Positions 51,207 to 59,819 of a stretch of DNA of 64,000 nucleotides are shown one piece after another. The position numbers and the translations under genes were made by a program. The notes below the pieces were generated by a model that saw nothing but the letters and a program-made list of their open reading frames with translations, was not told the DNA's origin and made no database searches. Origin of the DNA: Polyangiaceae bacterium (GTDB lineage Bacteria; Myxococcota_A; Polyangia; Polyangiales; Polyangiaceae); NCBI GenBank assembly GCA_013361525.1, contig JABFXY010000019.1:216997-280996 (forward strand), in the 5' to 3' direction. Every line of letters begins with the position of its first letter. The stretch's first letter is position 1.

Positions 51207-51950
51207 TCAGCGCAGGCCGCCGCTCGCAACCAGCGTTTCACCCGTCAGCCACGCCGAATCGTTCGACGCGAGAAAAACCGCGATCGGTCCGACGTCGTCA
51301 GGCCGTCCAATGCGTCCGAGCGGCGTATTCGAGACGAGCCCTTTGACGAAGTCGCTTTCGATCATATCCCTCATCCCCTCGGTCGTGACCGGTCCTGGGT
51401 TGAGCGAGTTCACGCGTATGTTCCTCGGGCCGAGCTCGCGCGCGAGCACGCCGGTGACGCCGTTCAAGGCGAGCTTCGCCGCGACGTAGACGACCGCGGT
51501 CGGCGGCATGAGCTCGGTCGCGCCCGTTCCGATGTTGATGATGCTCCCGCCTTCGGGCCCGAAGAGCGGCAATGCCTCTCGAATGGCGAGCATCGGCCCG
51601 AGGACGTTCGTATCGAACTGCTGATGAAACTCCGCAGCGGTGACCTCGTCGATGGAGCCGAAGCGGTAGATTCCCGCATTGTTCACGAGCACGTCGAGAC
51701 GACCGAACGTCTCCTTCGTGGTCGCGAACAACTGCTTCACGTCGGCTTCCTTCGACAGGTCCGCCTGCACGGCGCGCGCTTTGGCGCCGCTCGACGCAAT
51801 CGCCCGCACCGTACGCTCCGCTCCGTCGCGATCGGTCACGTACGAGACGACGACGCTCGCCCCCTCAGCACCCAAGGCTTTGGCGATCGCCGCGCCGATT
51901 CCCTTCGAGGCACCGGTGACGACTGCGACCCTACCGTTCAGCTTGCCCAT
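51207..51950 (-). CDS. SDR family oxidoreductase
   Basis: A 247-residue classical SDR. Cofactor motif TGASKGIG, the NNAG strand in LVNNAGIYRF, the catalytic Tyr and Lys in VVYVAAKLALN, and NPGPVTTEGM with the C-terminal ASGGLR-type end are all present. The Ser position reads NIGTGAT rather than NISS, as in some FabG-like dehydrogenases with altered substrates. ATG 51950 has GGAG upstream. It is divergently transcribed from a LysR gene with a shared dyad between, so its expression is probably controlled by that regulator. Confidence 0.87.
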   Translation of the reverse strand: MGKLNGRVAVVTGASKGIGAAIAKALGAEGASVVVSYVTDRDGAERTVRAIASSGAKARAVQADLSKEADVKQLFATTKETFGRLDVLVNNAGIYRFGSIDEVTAAEFHQQFDTNVLGPMLAIREALPLFGPEGGSIINIGTGATELMPPTAVVYVAAKLALNGVTGVLARELGPRNIRVNSLNPGPVTTEGMRDMIESDFVKGLVSNTPLGRIGRPDDVGPIAVFLASNDSAWLTGETLVASGGLR

Positions 51951-52034
51951 GATCATCTCCTCGCGGCGGCCTTCCGCCGACCCCGCGAACCTACGTCGGG
52001 CCCGCAACAGCGGTAGGCGCTCGAGGATGGACAG

Positions 52035-52057
52035 ATTGTCAACGCTCGTTTGACAAT
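52035..52057. promoter_or_regulatory. Perfect dyad between SDR and LysR genes (likely LysR operator)
   Basis: ATTGTCAA-CGCTCGT-TTGACAAT: a perfect 8-bp inverted repeat with a 7-base spacer. It contains the T-N11-A pattern of LysR-type binding sites and sits in the 113-base divergent gap, 6 bases before the LysR GTG and 85 bases before the SDR ATG. This location allows autorepression and control of the SDR gene by one site. Confidence 0.7.
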
Positions 52058-52063
52058 GTCCGC

Positions 52064-52957
52064 GTGTTGGATCTCGCGCGGCTGACGTCGTTCGTAGCGC
52101 TCCTCGATGCAGGCACGTTCACCGCCGCTGCGAAAGCGCTCGGCGTCACCAAAGCGGCCGTGAGCGCGCACGTCCGCAAGCTCGAAGAGGAGCTCGGATC
52201 GGCGCTCGTCTTGCGCACCACCCGGCAAGTCACGCCCACCGAGGTCGGGCTCCGCCTGCACGAAGCGGCCAAAGACCTGCTCGCCGCAGCAGAGCGCGTC
52301 GAGTCGCAGGCAAAGCAGCACGTCGGGCTCACGGGAAAGCTGCGTCTCACCTCCACCAACGAATACCTGTCGACGGTCCTCGCCCCGCACCTCGCGGCGT
52401 TTCTTCGATTGCACCCGCGGCTGCGCCTCGAAGTCTTCGGCTCCCCCGGCCTGGCCGACGTCGTCGCCGAACGTTACGACGTCGCGATTCGATTCGGGCA
52501 ACCTCCGAGCTCGACCTTGAAGGCGACCAAGCTCGCGTCGTTTCGCCGCTTCCCGGTCGCGACACCGACGCTCGTTGCGCGACACGGCGAGCCGAAACAG
52601 CCGGAGGACCTCGCGCGCTTTCCCTGGGTCCTGCATCACCTCCACAAAAGCCCGGTGGCGTTTCAGCGAGGCACCGAGACACGCAAGGTGACGCTATCGT
52701 CCTCCTTCGTGACCGACGTGGTCGGGTTGAATCGCCGGCTCGCGCTCGGCTCCACCGGCGCGATCCTCGGCGCCGAATGGCTGGTCGAAGAAGACATCGC
52801 GAAGGGTCGCCTCGTCCCGCTCCTCCCCGAGTGGTCGATACCCGAAAAGCCGATCTACGCCGTCCGCGCCGGAACGGGTCAGGCGCCAGCCAAGGTGCGC
52901 GCGCTCATCAAATATCTGCGCGAGGCTCTCGCGCAGCGCCCCTCGTCGTCTGGATGA
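52064..52957 (+). CDS. LysR-family transcriptional regulator
   Basis: A 297-residue regulator of normal length. The N-terminal winged helix-turn-helix is LTSFVALLDAGTFTAAAKALGVTKAAVSAHVRKLEEELG. The C-terminal effector-binding periplasmic-like domain (RLTSTNEYLSTVLAPHLAAFL; VAERYDVAIRFGQPPSS) follows. The start is GTG 52064. Divergent from the SDR gene, the standard arrangement for a LysR regulator and its target, with a dyad operator in the gap. Confidence 0.92.
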   Translation: MLDLARLTSFVALLDAGTFTAAAKALGVTKAAVSAHVRKLEEELGSALVLRTTRQVTPTEVGLRLHEAAKDLLAAAERVESQAKQHVGLTGKLRLTSTNEYLSTVLAPHLAAFLRLHPRLRLEVFGSPGLADVVAERYDVAIRFGQPPSSTLKATKLASFRRFPVATPTLVARHGEPKQPEDLARFPWVLHHLHKSPVAFQRGTETRKVTLSSSFVTDVVGLNRRLALGSTGAILGAEWLVEEDIAKGRLVPLLPEWSIPEKPIYAVRAGTGQAPAKVRALIKYLREALAQRPSSSG

Positions 52958-52995
52958 ACGCGCCCGTGGGAGACGTTGTCAGCTGCACCGCCCCG

Positions 52996-53742
52996 TTAGA
53001 CGGACGCTGTCGGGGTTGCGGCCGCTCGAAAACGAAGAGCGGCGACATCGAGACCGGAGCATGCTGCCGTGACAACGGGGCCGAAGCCTTCGGGAGCCGC
53101 GTCGAATAGGGTGCGCACGAGAAGATCGCCTTCCGGCTGGTTCCAGATGCCGCCGGAGCAGATCAGGAAACAGTCACCGTCCTCGAGGGGCTCAGTCACG
53201 TAGTCAGCGTCGACATCCGGGACAAGGCCCAGCATGCGGGCGACGGCCGTGCGGTGAAAGTCGAGCGCGTCGAGGTACTCCCTACTCTCGGAGCCGTACT
53301 GCCGAAGAAAAGCAGACGGCAGTGAGTGATCCAGTAGCAGCAGCTCAATAACATCCCGCCGCTTTCGATAGAGGCGCGACATGCCAACCTGCGCGACATG
53401 AATGACGCTCTCACGCAATACGGCGACGGTAATCCCGACAGCAGTATGCGACAGCCTCACTCCCTCCGCGCGCGCCCCTTGCTCCCCCATCGCCAAGGCT
53501 ATCCGGTGAGCCGCGGCGATCGCGCTGCTCAAACCGGATGCACCCGCGCCACACAACACCTCGTGCAATGCGGTGAGTGCCGGTTCGAGCGAGCGTGGAT
53601 AGTGGTGACCGCCGTAGGTGGGACCGAAGCCATCAGCGATCGCGAAGACCCCGTTCGATCGGTCGGCGAGTGTCTGGAGATCGATCCCGGGTGCCCAGCC
53701 CGACCGGGCAGTCGCGGTGAGAACCTCGGTTGCGGCTAGCAT
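52996..53742 (-). CDS. PP2C-like (PPM) phosphatase domain protein
   Basis: A 248-residue protein resembling PPM phosphatases. NGVFAIADGFGPTYGGHHYPR gives the metal-binding DG motif, AVGITVAVLRESVIHVAQVGMSRLYRKR the central sheet with GxSR in place of GDSR, and LEDGDCFLICSGGIWN the late D-G/C-S-G segment (canonical DGL replaced by GGI). The change of key Asp residues suggests weak or no catalysis, perhaps a pseudophosphatase or an anti-kinase. ATG 53742 is used. It begins 26 bases after the neighbouring gene of the accessory run. Confidence 0.65.
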   Translation of the reverse strand: MLAATEVLTATARSGWAPGIDLQTLADRSNGVFAIADGFGPTYGGHHYPRSLEPALTALHEVLCGAGASGLSSAIAAAHRIALAMGEQGARAEGVRLSHTAVGITVAVLRESVIHVAQVGMSRLYRKRRDVIELLLLDHSLPSAFLRQYGSESREYLDALDFHRTAVARMLGLVPDVDADYVTEPLEDGDCFLICSGGIWNQPEGDLLVRTLFDAAPEGFGPVVTAACSGLDVAALRFRAAATPTASV

Positions 53743-53768
53743 CGGGCGACCTGGCGTTCCGTTGTGCT

Positions 53769-54737
53769 CTACGCACAATACTTCTTCTCCAGAGCGTGAA
53801 GCAACTCAAGCTTCCTGTCCGGAGCACCCACGGAGCCGCGGCTTTCCTCCGTCCAAGGGTTGATGCTGCTTGCGCCCATCGTCGCTGCCAGCTCACGCGC
53901 TGGATTCTGCCTTTCGTGCGCATGACAGCGTCGTAGAGTGTCCAAGAGGGACCTGTACAACTCTCGAGGCGGCCGGTCCGGCAGGTGGACATCAGCGCGC
54001 GCCAATCCCAGGTGAACCTCGAACCGATCCTGAAGACATTCGGTTGTCCATCCAGGCCATGCCGCCTGCACGCGACGCTCGATTGCGCACACTGGGTTTG
54101 CTAGCCAGTAATAGAGTCCGCGCTCCTCCACATCTATATGGACTCCACCCGTTGGCATATCGCCACGCCATCTCAGCGAAGCCGTCCGGGGAAACGCTAG
54201 AAGCTGGGGCAGCAGGCCGCTGCCGGCTGCAAGCCCGTCTACTTCACCGCAGATCTGCGCCACGAGAGTTCGGCCGTCCTGACGCACCGTCAGCAGGGTG
54301 TCGTTGTCCTCTGGGTATTCCGTCAGCAGCGTGAACGCACCATCTGGCTCGCGTTCGGTCAGAAAGCGCTCCGCGGGCAGGCCGACGCAGGCACCGAGCT
54401 CGGCGATGCCGCCCGTCGCCCACCGGAGTTGCCAACCGGGCCATTGATTGGCCATGAGCTCGAACAAGGCGCGACGAAGCGGAACATCAAAGGCAACCTC
54501 TTCGCCACCAAACCACGTGAGGACACGGGTGTCCTCGTCCAACACGGCGCCACCTTCGCACCAAACCTCATCCAGCCAGCCGAAGCGGTCTTCGACATGT
54601 TTGCGTTGCTCGATGAATTCGACAGCCAACTCAGGTCCCCAGAAGAGCTCGACGTCGAGACGGTTGGCGCACCAGTGATCGTAGAAGAGCTTCCACTCGC
54701 CGTCGCGGACAATGACAAGATTGGCGCGTTGACCCAC
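53769..54737 (-). CDS. Hypothetical protein of the MGQRANLVIV type
   Basis: A 322-residue soluble protein starting MGQRANLVIVRDGEWKLFYDHWCAN, a start I associate with a sporadic bacterial family of unknown function. Aromatic-rich segments (DHWCANRLDVELFWGPELAVEFI; DEVWCEGGAVLDEDTRVLTWFGG) recur and read as two related halves (second: GDMPTGGVHIDVEERGLYYWLANP). GTG 54737 has GGAAGGAAAG at the right distance. In a run of similar orphan genes; an immunity role is a guess. Confidence 0.65.
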   Translation of the reverse strand: MGQRANLVIVRDGEWKLFYDHWCANRLDVELFWGPELAVEFIEQRKHVEDRFGWLDEVWCEGGAVLDEDTRVLTWFGGEEVAFDVPLRRALFELMANQWPGWQLRWATGGIAELGACVGLPAERFLTEREPDGAFTLLTEYPEDNDTLLTVRQDGRTLVAQICGEVDGLAAGSGLLPQLLAFPRTASLRWRGDMPTGGVHIDVEERGLYYWLANPVCAIERRVQAAWPGWTTECLQDRFEVHLGLARADVHLPDRPPRELYRSLLDTLRRCHAHERQNPARELAATMGASSINPWTEESRGSVGAPDRKLELLHALEKKYCA

Positions 54738-54760
54738 GTTCGCTTTCCTTCCAGATAGAC

Positions 54761-55261
54761 CTAGAGCCCAGGTGGCCGATGTCCTGGGCGTGCGCAGAGT
54801 CCAAGTCGGCCGCGCGGGTAGAAGGTCACGACCTGCGGAGCCTCCAAGCTGAGGAAGAACGGGGCTTCGTCATCAAAGAGAAACAGCCGCCAGGTTCGCA
54901 GAAACACGGCCCAGGGGACGGAGACAACCCGCTCACGCATCCAGAAGAAGAGGATGGGCATTGAAGGCGGCCACTGAAGAAGCTCGGTCAAGAAGGCCGT
55001 GATTGGGTCCGGCTCGGTGCGGGGTGCGTTCCAGACATCAACCCAGTTCGGCGCCGCGCATGTAGCTGGCCGTAGCCAGCGATCGGGCCCCAGCAACATT
55101 GGGTGTCTCTCGCTCGCGTCACCTGAGATGAGCCGCGCCCAGACGGCTCTCGCCGCGGGCTCGGTCAGCGGCCGGATCGTCACGGCATCCTCCGCAGACG
55201 GCCTCTCGTCCGCATCGAAGAACGCCCAGTCACGCGCGCTGTCGAGTGGGCGAGTCTCCAT
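54761..55261 (-). CDS. Hypothetical protein, DUF2947-like
   Basis: A 166-residue soluble protein. The C-terminal part (MPILFFWMRERVVSVPWAVFLRTWRLFLFDDEAPFFLSLEAPQVV shown in parts: FLRTWRLFLFDDEAP; QVVTFYPRGRLGL) resembles a small family recalled as DUF2947, whose function is unknown. No signal or membrane segment. It overlaps no neighbour and belongs to the minus-strand accessory run. Confidence 0.6.
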   Translation of the reverse strand: METRPLDSARDWAFFDADERPSAEDAVTIRPLTEPAARAVWARLISGDASERHPMLLGPDRWLRPATCAAPNWVDVWNAPRTEPDPITAFLTELLQWPPSMPILFFWMRERVVSVPWAVFLRTWRLFLFDDEAPFFLSLEAPQVVTFYPRGRLGLCARPGHRPPGL

Positions 55262-55383
55262 TGGACGATTTCGGACTATTCAACGTACGGGCATTCAGCG
55301 GCAAGCGCCAGAGGGAGGGCACGAAGCGCATCGCAGACGAGCGCGAGCGCCGATACCACGAGCTCCGACGGGCCCGCTTCGAT

Positions 55384-56115
55384 TCATCGAGCAACGCTGC
55401 GGGACTCGGCGCACCGCGTGCCGGGGGTCCGGCAGCTCACCCCCGCCTCCTCCTGGCAGGCCTCCTGACGGTCACGGCACTCGTTCACTGACGCGTGGCA
55501 GGCGAGTACCTGAACCTCGGCGGCTCCGAGCTCGTGCAGGCAGCAGACCGATCCTGAAGAGCAGTTGGCCGAGCTCTCACATGCGGTGAGGCCGGCAAGT
55601 GGAGGAAACCCGGCCTTCGGGCGGGGCGTGGCGTGATGTAACCATTCGTCAATGGGCTCGCAGTGGATCGGGTACTCGGCCTGCGCGGAAACGACGCATA
55701 CCTCGCGTCCAGCGACGCAGCGGGCCTCTCCACAGCCAACCGTTCCTGACATGGACTTCGCGAACGCCTCCGGCGATCGCGCCAATGGGCGTTTGTTCGC
55801 ACCGCTAAGATGCCGAACTAGCATTTCGCGTTCGACCGCGAATGGGTCGGGCGGGATGGCGCCCGGGTTCGTTGCTCGGATCGACGGAATCGTCGATGGA
55901 ATCGCGAACGACGGTAGCTCCACATTCACGGACGCCGCCGAGAGCGCCGATGTTGACGCCGCGGAGTTGGCGGAGGGCGCTGCCGCGCCTGACCCCTTCT
56001 CCACGCTGTCGCGTCCGCAGGAGGAAGCCTCAAACGCAGCAAGCATCGTGCTCCACAAGGCGACACGAATCGGCGCGTTCGTTGTCGCGCCCCGTCGACC
56101 GGCGCTACAGCCCAT
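55384..56115 (-). CDS. Cys-rich exported lipoprotein-like protein
   Basis: A 243-residue protein. The N-terminus MGCSAGRRGATTNAPIRVAL, then WSTMLAAFEASSCGRD, looks like a signal with a possible lipobox Cys, followed by an Ala/Ser linker. The mature part has about thirteen cysteines (VGCGEARCVAGREVCVV; TACESSANCSSGSVCCLHELG; NECRDRQEACQEEAGVSC) in paired spacing. ATG 56115 lies inside the end of the broken gene upstream, whose stop is at 56105-56107, implying coupling. Export is likely; function unknown. Confidence 0.55.
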   Translation of the reverse strand: MGCSAGRRGATTNAPIRVALWSTMLAAFEASSCGRDSVEKGSGAAAPSANSAASTSALSAASVNVELPSFAIPSTIPSIRATNPGAIPPDPFAVEREMLVRHLSGANKRPLARSPEAFAKSMSGTVGCGEARCVAGREVCVVSAQAEYPIHCEPIDEWLHHATPRPKAGFPPLAGLTACESSANCSSGSVCCLHELGAAEVQVLACHASVNECRDRQEACQEEAGVSCRTPGTRCAESRSVAR

Positions 56116-56390
56116 CCGGCGAGGCCTCCGCCAGCAAAACGGAATGTAGTCGCTCGACAACGATGACGACGCCGCGTCCGTCGCTTCGAGAGAGATACCG
56201 TTTGGATAGTCGCTGTAAACGACAGACATCTCCTGGTCGAGAAGACGAATCGTCCACAACCGCACGTCGACGGTGTCGACCCTCGCGACGATCTCAGCGC
56301 CCAACTGCGCGGCGAACGCCTCCCCGAAGGGCCGAAGGATTCCCAGGAGCCGTCCTCGGTGAGCTGGATCCACGCCAGACCGCTCGCCAT
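56105..56390 (-). pseudogene. Frameshifted small orphan gene (two one-base losses)
   Basis: Protein-like sequence is spread over three frames of one strand. Frame 1 gives MASGLAWIQLTEDGSWESFG from ATG 56390. Frame 2 gives EAFAAQLGAEIVARVDTVDV, then RLWTIRLLDQEMSVVYSDYP and NGISLEATDA. Frame 3 gives VVERLHSVLLAEASPDGL and a stop at 56105-56107. One missing base at GGGGAGG (near 56325) and one at GCGGCG (near 56170) would restore 95 codons; corrected length is an exact multiple of three. Either a decayed gene or assembly errors. Its end overlaps the next start, as in a live operon. Confidence 0.6.
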
Positions 56391-56419
56391 TCTTTCGAGT
56401 CTCGGGCTTTGGAAGCGAA

Positions 56420-57067
56420 TTAGCGGCACGGCACGGTCGAGTCTAAAAGGTGCCAGTGAATGCGGCACGCGAGCTTCCAAGAGTGGGAGCGCAGCAAATA
56501 CCAAACGACGAAATCGTCGCTATACTCGCGGCCCGTCGATTCCGAGCGCGCCTCCACGTGGACCCAGATCACCCCATGCGGTTCCTTTCCGAAGAAGACG
56601 CGGTCGTCGACACTGCGGAGCGACATTGAGAGCGTCATGGGTGTTAGTGACCGCAGCCCCAGCCACCAGAGCTCGAATGGTTGCCCATCGACAAAATCGA
56701 AAAGGTAGGCGGTCTCGCGAAACGATTCCCGATCATCGGCGTTCACGGCGGCGAAGTGGCGCCGTAGCAGCTCCAGCGCGCCCCGTCCGAGCTCGTCGGG
56801 AGCCGGTAATGAGAAAGATTCCGGCGCGGTCATTGGTGCGATGCTGACGATTTCCTTGACGACGCAAGGCTGCCGACAGCCCGCTTCGAGCAAAGGCGTG
56901 AAAACCCCACCCAAGGTTTCGACCCCGATGCTCTCGACCAAGCGCCCGTCCGTGTCGAACTTGGATTGGCCAACGACCACCAGCTCGACGGGAGGGAGTG
57001 CTGGCGCCCCAAGGTTGTACCGCACCTCGCTCCGCGACAACAATCGGTGGTCCGATGGCGGCAGCAT
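56420..57067 (-). CDS. Hypothetical protein of the accessory run
   Basis: A 215-residue soluble protein. The C-terminal half (LWWLGLRSLTPMTLSMSLRSVDDRVFFGKEPHG; VWYLLRSHSWKLACRIHWHLL) looks like a beta-rich NTF2-like or cone-shaped fold with a long antiparallel sheet. The N-terminal half (LPPVELVVVGQSKFDTDGRL) is also beta-rich. No motif is recognised. It starts three bases after the upstream gene ends, so the two are in an operon. Confidence 0.58.
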   Translation of the reverse strand: MLPPSDHRLLSRSEVRYNLGAPALPPVELVVVGQSKFDTDGRLVESIGVETLGGVFTPLLEAGCRQPCVVKEIVSIAPMTAPESFSLPAPDELGRGALELLRRHFAAVNADDRESFRETAYLFDFVDGQPFELWWLGLRSLTPMTLSMSLRSVDDRVFFGKEPHGVIWVHVEARSESTGREYSDDFVVWYLLRSHSWKLACRIHWHLLDSTVPCR

Positions 57068-57070
57068 AGT

Positions 57071-57706
57071 TCACCCAAGATATCCGGCATCCAACAGCAC
57101 CCGCTCCACAAGAAGCGAGGTTCCGTCGAGCCAGTAAAGAGCACTGTAAGCGTTAACGCCGACGGCCGCGGAAACCGAATCAACGAAAACCGGGGGGACC
57201 CAAGCGACCAAGTACCCTTCGGACACGGCGGAGTCAGCCGACGGGTCCACGTAGGTGATCCACGTTTCCCACGGGGGCATGTCGCTATCATCCAGAAAGC
57301 CGACAGTTTCAGTTTCCCCTGCTCCATCGTCGACGGTGAGGTCACGATGCCAGACGAGGAGCCTCCCGGAGCGGAGTATTGCAGGCGCCTGGGCCAATCC
57401 CATATCACGCAAGGGGACCAGCGGCGGTCCGTCCACCTTTAGGAGTGGGACCACGGCGCTTGTTTGCAGCGCAGAATGACGGCCGAGCACGACGTCCCCA
57501 ATGGAGTCCTCGCGCGACTCGTTGAAAATGTATGGGGTGAATTGACGACGGAGGCACGATTGCGGGGCGCAGTGGTCGGCCCTCGGGGCGCACCAGACCG
57601 CCGCCTCCAGCGCGTAGAGCGCGAGGGTCGCCCTTGCAACCGGGTCGGCAAATTGTTCGCCTCGCCGTAGCAGATGGGGATGACGTGGCACCAGCATGCA
57701 GTTCAC
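57071..57706 (-). CDS. Hypothetical protein of the accessory run
   Basis: A 211-residue soluble protein. Hydrophobic strands alternate with charged turns (GYLVAWVPPVFVDSVSAAVGVNAYSALYWLDG; LLVWHRDLTVDDGAGETETVGFLDD). GTG 57706 is the probable start; ATG 57697 is possible. No family recognised. Four cysteines lie in one N-terminal stretch (WCAPRADHCAPQSCLRR). Confidence 0.52.
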   Translation of the reverse strand: MNCMLVPRHPHLLRRGEQFADPVARATLALYALEAAVWCAPRADHCAPQSCLRRQFTPYIFNESREDSIGDVVLGRHSALQTSAVVPLLKVDGPPLVPLRDMGLAQAPAILRSGRLLVWHRDLTVDDGAGETETVGFLDDSDMPPWETWITYVDPSADSAVSEGYLVAWVPPVFVDSVSAAVGVNAYSALYWLDGTSLLVERVLLDAGYLG

Positions 57707-57858
57707 TTCTTGTTGGCCGTAGCGGAGCGCCGATTCCAGTACTGAGCGCAGCAGGCGCGGGGCTGAGCTCCGAGTCGTCGTGAGGGGATGTGCGAACGGT
57801 CCCCGACCGCGTGATTACGTAGAGAGCGAAGGCAGACGTGTTCATTTGGGAGGCAGCG

Positions 57859-58191
57859 TCAGGGGTCGGGTGTCCGTGTGAGTCGGAAGCTTGCGGCGCC
57901 GACTTCAATGACGTCGCCGGACTGCATCTCGAGCCGGTAGCAAGTGGGCGGCTCGAAGACGCTGCTGTTGACATAGACGGACGGCCCCCAGGGCTCGTGG
58001 CGCGACAGGGAAACGTCGGTGAGCCCCTCGAAGGTTAGCGTCGATGGGATCGCGTGGGCGTCTCGCGCATAGAATACCGAGAGCTCGAGACGCAGCGTGC
58101 CCGCCGCCCAGTCGAGCGTGATTCGTCCGATCACCGCGTCGTGCAGCGGAAGATCCGCGAAGTTATCGGCTGGCGATTCGGCATGTGTCAC
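57859..58191 (-). CDS. Small hypothetical protein (LPLHDAVI type)
   Basis: A 110-residue all-beta protein. The start (MTHAESPADNFADLPLHDAVIGRITLDWAAGTLRLEL in parts: FADLPLHDAVIGRIT; AAGTLRLELSV) matches a widespread small orphan family that I know only by pattern. LTDVSLSRHEPWGPSVYVNS follows. Such proteins often sit in immunity-gene arrays. GTG 58191; ribosome site weak. Confidence 0.6.
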   Translation of the reverse strand: MTHAESPADNFADLPLHDAVIGRITLDWAAGTLRLELSVFYARDAHAIPSTLTFEGLTDVSLSRHEPWGPSVYVNSSVFEPPTCYRLEMQSGDVIEVGAASFRLTRTPDP

Positions 58192-58508
58192 GAACTTAGT
58201 CCGCCAACGTACCGGCGCTCAGCGGCACCAGCAAGAGTGAGGGTGCGATTGCGGCATCCGTTACAACGCGTTGTTCGCCGGCGCTTCCAGCCTCGAGCCA
58301 TGAGCAAGCAGGCGACATCATCGAAGTTCGCGGCAGTTGGATAGCGAACACCGATGAATGCCGGATTGTTCCGGTGCGGCCAGCGTATCCCTCGGCTGCA
58401 ATCGCGAGAGGGAAGCGCGCAGCATGCCTGCCGACCCACGCGGCGAGCGTCGGCTACAATGGGAAGTTAGGAGGGCATACATGCTTCCGGCTGCCGCCGG
58501 TCGTCACT
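58192..58508. other. Gap of about 320 bases, no gene seen
   Basis: No convincing frame on either strand. A perfect 12-bp palindrome ACAACGCGTTGT lies near 58262-58273. A short minus frame could encode about 40 residues ending LLLVPLSAGTLAD, which may be a gene remnant but has no support beyond composition. Confidence 0.4.
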
Positions 58509-59135
58509 CTAGGTTTCCGAGACGCCGTAATATCCACGAAAGCGCGCGAGGATGTAGGCGTGAAGCGCGGCGCCCAGGTCTTGGCTCGTTGCGTCGCTGT
58601 CGACCAGCGCGTGCAATGCGTCCAGCTTGTCGAGCACAAACGCCCTCAATTCTTCATCCGGAGGTGCCTTCTCGGCGGCGAGGACGTCACGAGCAAGTTG
58701 TAGAGCAGCGGCGCGCTCTTCGCGTGGAGTCCGACGAGGGGTTAATCGAATCCCCGACCCTCGACCCAACCCATAGACGAGTGTCCTCAGGGTCGGTTGG
58801 TCCCACATCACTACGGTCTCGGAATCGTCGGGATGGCTCAGGACGGGCGCTGCGCCGGAGAACCGCCGTCGATACACATCGAGCGCCACCTCACGGGTGG
58901 GCCATTGTACGCCGGTCGCGTCGGCCAGGCTCAGAAGGCCGAGGAGTTGTAGCGGGTCGTCGGCCCGAATATCCTTGCCGTCGCGCGTCGCTACCCAGAA
59001 CTCTGGGGACTCCCCAGAGCAGCGCCATAGTGTCCAACCCCGTTCCTCGAGGAGCTGCAGCGCGGCGACCTGTGCGTTCACACTGGCGAGGAGTTTCATG
59101 TCTTTGATACGGAGTGCAACGACGAAGTCGAGCAA
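58509..59135 (-). CDS. Hypothetical protein of the accessory run
   Basis: A 208-residue soluble protein. An N-terminal alpha/beta stretch (RIKDMKLLASVNAQVAALQLLEERGWTLWRCSGE) precedes LGLLSLADATGVQWPTREVALDVYRRRF. A helical C-terminus with many Asp/Glu/Arg follows (LDKLDALHALVDSDATSQDLGAALHAYILARF). No motif recognised. ATG 59135 is taken; ATG 59099 (MKLLAS) is an alternative. Confidence 0.55.
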   Translation of the reverse strand: MLDFVVALRIKDMKLLASVNAQVAALQLLEERGWTLWRCSGESPEFWVATRDGKDIRADDPLQLLGLLSLADATGVQWPTREVALDVYRRRFSGAAPVLSHPDDSETVVMWDQPTLRTLVYGLGRGSGIRLTPRRTPREERAAALQLARDVLAAEKAPPDEELRAFVLDKLDALHALVDSDATSQDLGAALHAYILARFRGYYGVSET

Positions 59136-59235
59136 CCCGGTAGACCAGCAGGAGCCGCCCCACCGTACAGGGACTCAGCCCCAAGCTGCAATGGGATATT
59201 GGACAGTACCAGCAGCCCCGGCTCATGCAATCTGA

Positions 59236-59743
59236 CTATTTAGGCGCGTCCCAGCCGCTACGAAGTTCCGCCTCGGCCTGACGTGCGAAGGAAGCATGCG
59301 GCGCAAAGAGCGCGTTCAGTCGCGTGGCCCAAGGGAGCGCGCTTGGAACCGTGGGTCCGCCCCCATCAATCTCGTTGAGAAGCAGATAGAAGGCCTCACA
59401 TTCCGGCCGCGTGTAACTTCTGCCATCGGTTAGAACGCCCGCTACCGTGAGCAGCTCGGTGGCCGGGCGCTTCGCATCGAGGTAGAGCAGGAGGCTGAAC
59501 CCGAGGCGAAGCGACACGTCGTCGATGCGTGCGTCGGAACAGTCCATCGCGCGGTACCCCGCCCAAGCTGCGGCGGAAGCCTCTCGGATTCCGTCGGAAT
59601 ACAAAAGGTCGGTGAGCCATGCGGAGGGGGGGGCCCGCAGCGATTTGCGCAAGCGCCCAAGCTGAAGCGAACTCGGAGTCGAGATATCGCTCTTCGAGCG
59701 CGGCGGCCAGTCCGACAATTGCTAGAGGGGAAAGAGGAGGCAT
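59236..59743 (-). pseudogene. Orphan gene interrupted at a run of eight G/C
   Basis: The N-terminus is in one frame: MPPLSPLAIVGLAAALEERY, then LDSEFASAWALAQIAAGPP. The rest is in another: PSAWLTDLLYSDGIREASAA, then WAGYRAMDCSD, down to RQAEAELRSGWDAPK. The break lies at the run of eight G (59626-59633, C on the coding strand). Removing one base gives one frame of 168 codons, an exact multiple of three from ATG 59743 to the stop. A phase-variable tract, a real mutation or a homopolymer error would all look like this. Confidence 0.62.
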
Positions 59744-59819
59744 GGGCGGCGGCGAGGCAATCTGCGCAACCTACCCGGGCTCAGCGGCAGGGAGCCATAG
59801 AGAGGTCATGCCTCGGGCC

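Noticed and set aside
58240..58290. A possible integron attC-like site around the palindrome ACAACGCGTTGT.
   Set aside because: No matching core sites (RYYYAAC/GTTRRRY) with the right spacing and no other site in neighbouring gaps were found.
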